Origin: Platerodrilus igneus
Lineage: Eukaryota; Arthropoda; Insecta; Coleoptera; Lycidae
Assembly (NCBI GenBank): GCA_036346225.1
Contig: JARFIW010000453.1
Coordinates: forward strand, 5,456,001-5,520,000
Length of the DNA stretch: 64,000 bases
Direction: 5' to 3'
Part shown: positions 55,388 to 64,000 of the stretch, piece by piece
How positions within the stretch are numbered: position 1 is the stretch's first letter
Layout: the number at the start of each line of letters is the position of its first letter
Position numbers and translations under genes: made by a program
Notes under the pieces: generated by a model
What the model was told of the DNA's origin: nothing
What the model saw: only the letters and a program-made list of their open reading frames with translations
The model's database searches: none

Positions 55388-56341
55388 ATTATGGTAATTA
55401 CGTGAAAGCATTTACTGGAAAATTATTATTTCGGCAAATGTCTAAGTGTTGGGGATCTTGGCAGCCACAGGTTGCTTAACTCCTTCAATAAATCTCTGTG
55501 AAATAGGGCATAATATTAGAAAACAATATAAGGGGAACCGAGCTGTATTGCTGTGTGAGAATTTCAGAGAACCATGTAGGTTAGTTTAGAAAAGAAATAA
55601 GTGCCGGTACATGTCCAACCAGTTTTGAGACGGGAAACCCAACGACGAAAAAATAAACGCAGACAAATCTGATGATTATTATAAACAACTAGTTGTTTGT
55701 TGTGAAATATCTGCAACTAATGTTGACTGTGCAAAAGACATATTGGAAAAAATATTAAATCAGTAAATGTTCAAGTGCTGGGGAACTTGGCAGCCACAGG
55801 ATGCTTACCCCCCTTCGCAACCACTGAATTTCGGAGAAATAGGGTATATAATTGTAAAACAATAGAAGAACAAGAAAGAACGGCGCCTATGATGAAAGAC
55901 AACAAACATAAAACAAAAAGTTGTTGAAAGCGTATGTGTGGAGCACAGCACAGACAATATGCCTACGAAATACGAGCAGTCTGAAAAGCAGACAGAAGAA
56001 CAGTAGCGGCCTTTGAAATGCCGTGCTTCAGATGTTTGAGGATGGACAGACAATGGTAATAACAAATAGGTTATAGAAACAGTAAGGGAACAAGGATCTC
56101 TTTGGAAAAAAATATGAGAAATGGAAGGGCAGAATGCGTTCTAAGGCATTTTTGGGGAATAGTATGGGATATATGACAAGCAGAGATAGGAAAAAAGAGG
56201 CGGATGTAGACCTAGCTCAGATAGTGATAGATGCAGACTGTGCAAATTTCGGGAAATCTGTAGGTTAGTTCAGAATAGGAAACAATGATGGTACGCGTCT
56301 AACCAGTTTCAGGACTGAAGACCCAATGATGATGATGATGA
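55388..56341 (+). mobile_element. RTE-type LINE 3' fragments inserted in LINE-4
   Basis: Flanked by TTGTAAATATG at 55377-55387 and 56342-56352, an 11-bp duplication. It ends in (GATGAT)n at 56324-56341. Its last 120 bp (GGTTAGTTCAGAATAGGAAAC, CTAACCAGTTTCAGGACTG) match the 3' end of LINE-2 (18815-18930, inverted). The unit AAGTGYTGGGGAWCTTGGCA, CAGCCACAGG occurs twice (about 55442 and 55771), so two 3' pieces of this LINE type are present, the first itself ending near 55660. Confidence 0.68.
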
Positions 56342-58182
56342 TTGTAAATATGGCAGATAGGATTATCAGTCACATCCCTAAGGTACCTTTTTCTACAAAA
56401 ATAAAGAACAACAGTAACTCACTATTTCTAATTACTTTTGTGGAGGAAGAGTTTATTTCTTTAATCAGCAAAAAACTAAAATCAAAAAAGTCAAGTGGTT
56501 TCGATGAGATCCCAAATTTTCTTATAAAAGGAAGTCTTAAGGAAATTGTAAAATCCGTAACTTTTCTCATTAATCTCAGTTTTGAGTATAGTGTTTTTCC
56601 AAAGAAACTGAAGCTTACCAAGGTTCTTCCTCCTTTCAAGAAAGGTAATGTAGACTCATTGGATAATTATCGTCCAATTGCCCTCAGTTCAGTTTTTTCT
56701 AAAGTGTTTGAGTACTGTTATCTGGATAGACTATTGAAATTTCTTGATTCTAACAAAATCATAATTACAAATCAATTCGGTTTTCAACCAAATCATAGCA
56801 CAGTGGATGCAATTTTCAAGTTTGTTGAAGTCGTTACTAATTCCATTGAATCTGGTGAGAATCCTGTTGGGACCTTTTGTGACCTTAGTAAGGCTTTCGA
56901 CTATGTGTTGCACTGGATACTTTTTATAAAGATGGAGAAATATGGCATTCGAGGAAAAGCTTTAGCAAGGCTCCAGAGTTATTTAGACAGTCGTTCACAG
57001 TATGTGCCGATTCAACACACTATGGGTAACACACGTAGGTGTATAGCTCGAAGGTACTTGAAAATAGGGTCGGGATGCCACAGGGCTCAGTTTTGGTCCC
57101 TGTGCTATTCCTTTTGTATATCAATGATATCAACATGCATTTGAAAGAATGCTCATTGTTTTTATATGCTGATGATGCTACAATTGTAACCTTTAATCAG
57201 GATCCTCCTACTCTCCAATCAAACCTGCAAAAAAATCTTGATCATTTGTTCAATTGGTTCTCTATGAACTTTCAATACATCAATCCAAGCAAAACGTTGG
57301 CTATTGTTTTTCACAATTGCAATAGCAAAAATGTGAACATTGACGTTACACTCAATGGCACCCCAATACCTGAAACAGGTAGTATCATTTTCTTGGGTGT
57401 GAATGTAGATCAAAATCTAAATTGGAAACCTCATTGTGAGAAAGTGTGCGTAAAATTAAATTCACTATGCTATTTCATCAGAAACCTTAAATCATTTTTG
57501 AATACAAACCAACTGTTGTTGGTATACAATTCTCATTGTTCCTCAACACTGAGATATGGAATCAGTTTCTGGGGTGCGTTGTCCGATGCACGTGATGTTT
57601 TTATTTGTCAGAAGAGGGTGGTCAGGAATATCATTAGTATTTCACAAACTACATCTTGCCGTGCCTATTTTAAGCAATTATGTATTTTAACTCTACCTTC
57701 GATTTTCATTTTAGAAGTGGCCACTCTAATCTATAATAATAAAGCAGATTACTTGCATGGCTACAACTATCATAACCATGTCACTCGCAATAAAAGTGAT
57801 CTCAGCATTCCCAGCTTTAAGTGTAGAATTGGAAGGACATCTCCCACTTATCTAGGTCAAAAATTTTTAACAGTCTCTCTCAAGAATAAAGTCCTCACAC
57901 AATGTAAAAATTTTTAGAGTTAAACTAAAAAGTTTCTTGGTAGCTCAGAGCTTTTACAACATTGAAGAGTTTTTCTCCTATAGTTTGAAACTTGCCAAGT
58001 ATGCATAAGTTATCGTGTGGTATATGAAAGACAGAGGTATATTTAAAATTTTAATGTTATATTTAATATTTAATGTTTCTATAGATAATAGTGAATGTTG
58101 ACAATTATCCATAATGTTTTTTTATGTACATTCCTATGGAAATGAATTTCTGAAATAAATAAAAAAATAAATAAAAATAAAT
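56342..58182 (+). pseudogene. CR1/L2-like LINE-4 reverse transcriptase and 3' end
   Basis: RT blocks in the first part: KSKKSSGFDEIPNFLIKGSL, LDNYRPIALSSVFSKVFEY, NQFGFQPNHSTVDAI and FCDLSKAFDYVLHWIL (catalytic Asp). A frameshift near 57040 leads to VGMPQGSVLVPVLFLLYIND and LFLYADDATIVTF, an intact YADD box. The thumb and C-terminal region follow to 57917 and, in another frame, to KKFLVAQSFYNIEEFFS. The 3' end is a run of AAATAAAT units at 58153-58182. Two frameshifts separate it from an open ORF2. The first few Met codons near 56326 belong to the preceding GAT repeat and are not its start. Confidence 0.87.
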
Positions 58183-60485
58183 ACTAACAATACTTGAGCG
58201 GAAGCAAAATAGCGCGACCAAATGGTGTTGTTTTAGGAATAGTTTCTTGGGTTAACTTATTGTCACGCGAAGTTTTGGTTCTTGAGTGATATGAGGTTGT
58301 GGTAAAACGATTTGTTGAATCTGAGAACTAGATAGAAGTAAATCAGGATTAGTTGCAAAAAGCAAGTTTTTAGTCGGTCGATTGAAATTTTGTCAGATTT
58401 GCCGTCTTTATCTACGACAAACCATTTAGTACTCCAGTTAAGAACCGTACATGGTACATTGTAGGGTTATTGTAACGGTTTAAGTACCATATTGCGTATG
58501 AAAACATGACTTGTAGTTGGCAAATCTGGGTGAATAGATAAGTTTTGCGGGTTAAAAGTTCTTATGGGAACTAGTCGTATTTTACTGAATACACGTTATA
58601 TTATTTTGACAAAGTGTTGGTGTTCTATTAGATTTAGTTTGAGAAAAAAATTCTCCTGGTACCTTTAGAGTAGTACCAATTAATAATTCTGCCGGTGAAA
58701 ATTTGATTGTTTTGTTAATCGTGGATCTAAGATCCAATAAAATTAAAGGTAGTGCATCAACCCAATTGTTTGTATTTTGGCATTTTATTGAAGCCTTAAG
58801 TGTCAATGCCATTTTTTGACTTTGCCATTGACTTGAGAATGGTATGCAGCAGTAAAAAAATTGTTTTATATTTCAAGTAGTTTATTAAGGAATCGCAATA
58901 AATTACTTTCAAACTGTTGTCCTCTGTTGGTAGAAATCTTTTCTGGTACACCGAAACGAGAGATCCAATTATCTAAAAATGCTTGCAAAACAGATTCTGC
59001 AATAATGTCTGCAATAGATATGGCTTCAGGCCAAAATGAAAAGCAATCAATTATTGTTAAAACAAAAACGAAAGTTTCTATTCAAATATAGTTCTATTAA
59101 TGTGAGCAAATCTGAAATTGGCAACATCAAATTCTCGAAAGGGAGATTTAATGTGGCGAATTATTTTAGATTTTTGATATGGAATGCATGCTTTAGTCCA
59201 CTGTTTTGAATCTTTGTCTATTCCCGGCCATACCAAACGTTCTTTAATGAGTTTAAGCGTCTTTCGAGAACCTGTGTGTGAATTTTATCAAAAATTCTTC
59301 GACGAAAATTCAAGGATAGAAAAGGTCTGTTTTTGTTGTCACAATAAATTGTATTATAGTTTTGACCAGGTTTTGGTGTTTATTGAATATCAAGTGAGTT
59401 GGAGCTTAAATCGTTAAGCATCGAATGCAACTCTTGATCTTTAGACTGTTCCTTTTGAAATTCTACGTAGTTTATAAAGTCTTGTTGCGTAACATTTTCT
59501 ATGCATGAAAGAAACTCTGCAACAACATTATTTTTGCCAAATATATGTCTGATGTTTGTAGTGAATTGAGAAATGAACTGTAAGTGACGTAATTGTCTTT
59601 GCAAGATTTTGTCATTACATTGCATGAATGCAAACGTAAGAGGTTTGCGATTAGTAAATATTGTAAAGGAATATCCTTCCAATAGATGTAAAAAATGTTT
59701 GGCAGCTAAATGTATCGCTAATAGTTCTCTATCGTATGTACTATATTTGCACTGTGCTTCATTAAACTCTTAAGAAATGAATGCTCAGGATTTGACAAGA
59801 TTATCAGAAATTTGTTCGATAACTGCACCTACAGCAAAATCGGATGCATCAATGGTTAAAATTAATTTGGATTTGTAGTTGTTAGCAGGACGTGCTAGCA
59901 ATGCAACATTGATTAACTGATTTTTGCAGTTGTTGAATGCTTCTGTGAATTCAGATGACCACTGAATTTTGGTTTTATCATTCTTTTTGTTCGACCCTTT
60001 TAATAAATAACTTGGTTAACAAAAATTGTGATTGAGCAGAGCCAAAAACATCTGTAAAAATGTAGCTTATTGAGAAACCGTCTACGTTCTTTTTTGTGGT
60101 AGTGGAATGTCGTTGATGACTTGAATGCGATCACATAAAGGTTTAGTACCCTCCATAGAAAGTTCATAACCAAGAAATGAAATTTTAGTTAGTCCAAATT
60201 AGCATTTCGGGGGATTTAGGGTTATGCGGTATCTTGAAGCTTTGAAAATACTTCATGTAAATGTTTTTATGTTCTTCCGGAGACTGTGATGCAAGAAGCA
60301 CGTTGTCCAAGTAAGCATTCTTTAGCCTATTGTAAAACAATACACTGCACACTAAAGCGATAATTAAAAGGGTAAGATTTAATTACACTTTGAAAAAACT
60401 GTTCATAATAACGAGTTTACTGTGTTTACAACGTGTATGAAATAATCGTTTTTCAAATTTTATATCACGCCGAGGTCACGAATCT
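58183..60485 (-). pseudogene. Gypsy 3 pol: RT, RNase H and integrase remnants
   Basis: On the minus strand from right to left: RT end (FTYLDNVLLASQSPEEHKNI near 60310, then ISFLGYELSMEGTKPLCDRI), RNase H (LILTIDASDFAVGAVIEQIS, then YDRELLAIHLAAKHFLHLLE and FTIFTNRKPLTFAFMQCNDK at 59600-59682), and integrase with LTLKASIKCQNTNNWVDALP, LRSTINKTIKFSPAELLIG near 58680-58800. Stops are frequent. Gag, protease and the first half of RT are missing: RT starts only about 150 bp after the 5' LTR. The element is thus deleted as well as interrupted by LINE-4. Confidence 0.8.
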
Positions 60486-61159
60486 AATAAACCGATGTAG
60501 GTACACTTAATTGATTCTTCTTGGGAAAAGATGGTCAATTCCATTAATGTAAATAAACAGTTGTTAGTACAACTTAGGCGGCTCCGTGGCATAGTGGTAT
60601 GTGTGTGACTACTACGCCCAAGGTCCCGGGTTCGAATCCCGACACGGTCCGCTTGAAAAATGTTAGGCGAGCATTTTTCACAAAAAATACACCCTCGTTC
60701 GGATGAGAGGTAAAAATGGAGGTCCCGTGTGTGAGTGTTGTCACGCACGTTAAAGATCCCTACCTTGCTTGGAACGGCAAGGGTTCGGCAAAATTCCAAA
60801 TTTTCCAGGTAAAAAAAACTCGCTTCCTGGCCAATGTAGTACCTTCGGGTGGAGCATTGGAAAATCAAATGTAATGTTAGTACAACTTACGTGTCAATGT
60901 TATGGTATCGGACTTTGTTGTATATTCAATTATTATATTACTGAATAAGCAACGAAATGATTGACTTGATATATTACTAAGTGTATATACTGATTATTAC
61001 ATGAAGCAAGAAGGTACATTAATACATTCGTATGTAGTAATAATGTTACGTAGATAAGCAAAAGGTAGTCAACACCGAGGTACAGAGATTATGACCGAAC
61101 TTTGAATTAATTCGAATATTAAGTATAACACACGCTATGATAAAACACTAACTGTTACA
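60486..61159 (-). repeat. 5' LTR of gypsy 3, containing a SINE
   Basis: Direct repeat of 54662-55104. On the minus strand it starts TGTAACAG at 61159. A SINE (60577-60875) splits it. An internal deletion of about 80 bp relative to the other LTR lies near 61040. The flanking Copia frame (KYAKLVLK) continues across the element, with AAAT on one side and TAAT on the other as a probable 4-bp target duplication. Confidence 0.85.
60577..60875 (+). mobile_element. tRNA-derived SINE, copy 2
   Basis: 299 bp with a 14-15-bp target duplication GTTAGTACAACTTA (60563-60576 and 60876-60889). The tRNA-like head has A-box-like TGGCATAGTGGTA and B-box GGTTCGAATCC, both intact. The central block CACGCACGTTAAAGATCCC and the 3' UUCG-loop hairpin are as in copy 1. 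It is better preserved than copy 1 and is inserted in an LTR, so it is among the younger events here. Confidence 0.92.
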
Positions 61160-62575
61160 ATTTCAAAACAAGCTTTGCATATTTTCAATGAGATTCAGTA
61201 TGATAATTGTTAAATTGGCTCAAGTAACTTAGTGAAAAAAAATCTGATCTTGTCAAAACTGCAATATACATCAGACTTTCTACAAGCTGCTGATAAGGAA
61301 CACCCATTTTGGCATTAGTGTCATTATTTTTAGTGAAATTTATCTTATCTCCACTGGTATATTGACAGTTTTTGATTCATACATATTAAATCTTTTTAAG
61401 GATTGTTCAATAACCTGTGTTTGGTTTAGGGTGATAAAACCATCCCCTCTATTTTATGTTTATTGCCATACCCAAATAACTTTAGACTTGTTCTAGATTT
61501 TTAATCTTAAACGTTTGAGTTTTAAATTATTTGATTCAAAGTTCATCATTTGTAACAATGATAAAGTTATGAATTTAAATAGCAACGGTAGTCTTTAATC
61601 TATTTTTCGATTTGGTGTATAAACAAGGACCCCACCTGGGACTTTTATAATACACCTATGGTAAAGTTGTCGATTTTTTCATACCAGAACCTGACAGACT
61701 GTTTAAGACCATATAATTGCCCTTTTAACCTTAACATCTTATTTTTGAATTTATCTGTAGTCCTTCAGGAATCGTCATAAAATCAATGTCTTTCAGGTCA
61801 CCATTAGGGAAAGCTGTTGTCATATCAAGTAGAAAAATATTAAAATTTAATTTAACTGATTATCTTTTGTCAAAATCTATACCTGGTTTTTGTGAAAATC
61901 CTATTGCTACCAATGTGGCACAAGACTTCATCTCACCTGCACTATCAATCTTTCGCCTTAACACCCATTTACACTTCACTACTGTATCTTTGCTTTTGGA
62001 ACATTTACTAACTACCATGTGTTGGAAGCCTGAAAAGACTGCAGCTATTCCTGCGTAGCATTCATTCATTGGTCTTGATCAGGTTGTGACACAGCTTCCT
62101 CTGTGGAAAATATAGTATTATCACTTTCTACACATCAAACATTTTTGATTTTGGGATTTTTTTCTGACCTTCTTGTCATTCCGCTAATATCTTTCAAAGT
62201 GTCAGGAACAAAATCAACATATTTGCTATCATCTACTCTAATGACACTGGACACACTTGTAACAGCCTGAAAATTTTCTTGCATATCTTCAGAATCTTCC
62301 ATAAAATCTAGTAACTTGAGTTCATCATTGCTTATCGCAATGTTAACTTCTTTGTACTTTTCATTTACAACTATGTCCCTACTTATAACAATTGTTTTTG
62401 TTCCATGTCATAAAGTCGATAACCCTATATGTTTTTGCTGAAACCCATTAACAAACAGTGTTTTCCTTGACTTTTTGTTGCATTTTTGACGTTTTTCTTT
62501 TGGTATATGCATCATTACTGCACTACCAAAAATGCAGGTTGCACAACGAAAATATTTCAATTTAAGCATTTATGT
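61160..62575 (-). pseudogene. Copia integrase C-terminus and reverse transcriptase
   Basis: Minus strand, right to left: integrase tail (FGSAVMMHIPKEKRQKCNKK, KTIVISRDIVVNEKYKE), a linker, then RT (62069-61860: VVKCKWVLRRKIDSAGEMKS, then LVAIGFSQKPGIDFDK; then MTTAFPNGDLKDIDFMTIPE, near 61800, with the first catalytic Asp region) and pieces to SLMYIAVLTRSDF and KYAKLVLK near 61170. The frame continues at 54655 beyond gypsy 3. Stops and shifts are numerous. Gag, protease and the integrase core are not present to the right of 62575. Confidence 0.78.
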
Positions 62576-64000
62576 TTAAATCCGTTATTTACCGTTTAGT
62601 TCCTACACTTTCCGGACGAAATTCTTGGTAAACACTTGTTAAGTGTAGTGGTGCTTAAAGGCAATCCTTAACAAAACCCCCCCTTTAGTTTCGTCAAACT
62701 CCACTGAAGTTAGTTAGTTCGGAAGTCTCCTTAAAATCCTTTATTGCGGATTAAATTTCATTTTTATTGGATTTTGACTTTAGGAGAGGGTGTGTCTGTT
62801 CAGCCCTAATTTTAAATACAAACGTACCAATTCAGTCTTTCAAGAAAGAAAATATGTTTTAACGCTTTCAGGGCGGCATTTGCTACACACTTTGCTGCAC
62901 TTAATACGCATTTGCCTCTAATACACCAAGATCATATGCGTAGTTGACGGTAATGTTCCAGTTAGAACGCGTTTTTCCTATGAACTCGTTATTGTCCCCA
63001 CTATAAAACGCTTTTTATTGGCTAAACGCGAAACCACACATTTCTTTCACCTGGGATAAGCGTGCTTGAACGATTTCGTACAATAAAATTATCGGTTGTT
63101 CCCATGCAATATGTGAGAACTGGACACCACAATTTTATCGATGTAATTAGTGATGAGAAAAAGCTTTCCCTTTTTGGATTAAAAAATCCCCTATTTTTAG
63201 TGCTAAGATAAAAGTGCAACCAAATGCGAACAACCGCATCAAAGTTTCAAAAAGAAGACAAAAGGAAATATCTTATTGTACGTGGTCTAACATGCACAGA
63301 AAACTTAAATTAAATAATGTCTGTAAGCATCACTTATTTTTATACTGGATTAATACTTGCAATACCAGCAAACGGAAATAAGTAGCCACTCGATATTCAG
63401 GCTACATCATCTATGTGCACAAAGGACTTGTTTACAGCGGCACCGACCGCACAAAATTAGTCGGAGAGTATGAGACTCAAACACTTAAAACTAACGCTTA
63501 AATTCACTATAAAACTACATACAAGTTCATTTTTTTATCATTGCATATTAATGTATGCGAATTTTCATTAATACCTCTTAAGATATTCTCTTAAGTTAAA
63601 CAATTTTATATTGGATTTTAACAAGATAAGGATAAAATACATTGCAGAACCAAAAACGTTAAGTTAACAAATTAGCCAGTACTAATGCATTAATGATACA
63701 TAATTTCTTAAATCTATCTTATCAAATATAAAACTAACAGACGTATATTTTAACCTAGAGAAAAACAAACTTAATACATCCGACTGGCCAGGTATTATTT
63801 ACAAAAATCCTTAAAAAAACCATTAATCCATGAATAAGACCACCATACCATTCTTCTAGTTGTCAAGAAATTCTCCTAAGAACAATACATAGAAAAACAT
63901 AGCAAAATGAACATTTCTTTAACCATTTTAATGTCCATTAGAAACACCGGCTTTTGACTCTTTGACTAATAATAATTCCACAAATAAGTTTGCTTTTACA
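62576..64000. other. Non-coding stretch, possible third remnant of the non-coding LTR family
   Basis: No protein similarity was recognised. At about 63430-63500 the sequence CGCACAAAATTAGTCGGAGA, GTATGAGACTCAAACACTTA resembles the copy 1 interior at 6322-6362 (ACAAATTTGTCGGGGAGCAT, GAAACACTACTTAAAGT). This suggests an old, diverged family member in the same orientation as copy 1. The small open frame at 63022-63219 has no recognisable features. Confidence 0.4.

Noticed and set aside
60577..60655. tRNA gene
   Set aside because: A- and B-boxes are present, but no cloverleaf acceptor stem is formed and the same head occurs in a 297-bp repeat with target duplications, so it is a SINE head.
63022..63219. 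65-codon minus-strand open frame near the window end
   Set aside because: No recognisable motif, and it lies next to a possible old LTR-element remnant.

Overview
The window looks like a stretch of insect nuclear DNA. It is AT-rich, its genes have spliced 5' leaders, and almost everything recognisable apart from two genes is mobile DNA of kinds common in large insect genomes: Ty3/gypsy, BEL and Copia LTR elements, jockey/I-, CR1- and RTE-like LINEs, pogo-like DNA transposons and a tRNA-headed SINE. I cannot name the order from sequence alone. A beetle, a hemipteran or another TE-rich insect would all fit.

Only two intact host-type genes are visible, and they are paralogues: family-92 glycosyltransferases (type II membrane proteins of the secretory pathway) at 16316-17971 (+) and 40980-42458 (-). 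They face each other tail to tail, about 23 kb apart. Each has its whole coding region in one exon, with a splice acceptor 15-18 nt before the ATG, so they look like an old inverted duplication that kept a 5'UTR intron. Everything between them is transposon debris.

Layout. 1-5050: no gene seen. About 5060-14990: one LINE (minus strand, ORF1 joined almost directly to RNase H) carrying two insertions. These are a 5.55-kb non-coding LTR element (5426-10977, target duplication AATG) in the RNase H region, and a 2.76-kb pogo-like transposon (11781-14541, TA duplication) in ORF1. 16.3-18.5 kb: GT92 gene 1. 18.8-25.3 kb: an RTE-type LINE (minus) split by a gypsy element with an Arc-like gag (19755-24495, CATT duplication). 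25.3-28.4 kb: 3' part of a BEL element (minus). 28.4-33.9 kb: a decayed gypsy element (plus) split by a 2.58-kb DNA transposon (31010-33586). That transposon has terminal inverted repeats and a spliced gene of the insect DUF7869-like family. 34-36.9 kb: unassigned. 37.0-39.2 kb: a second pogo element. 39.4-40.3 kb: a Tc1/IS630-like transposase fossil holding a SINE. 41.0-42.5 kb: GT92 gene 2. 44.6-49.2 kb: a second copy of the non-coding LTR family. 49.2-53.8 kb: a LINE with a PHD-like ORF1, split by an unidentified 2-kb insertion. 53.9-62.6 kb: a Copia element split by a gypsy element, itself split by a CR1-like LINE, itself split by an RTE-like LINE tail, with a SINE in one gypsy LTR. 62.6-64 kb: no gene, possibly a third remnant of the non-coding LTR family.

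Most mobile copies carry frameshifts, stops or deletions. Target duplications and reading frames that become continuous when an insertion is removed give a relative order of events. The best candidates for something undescribed are the DUF7869-type transposon with an apparent 2-bp CA duplication, and the ORF-less LTR family with a covarying hairpin at its LTR tip. All sequence comparisons were made by eye; no searches or alignments were run.
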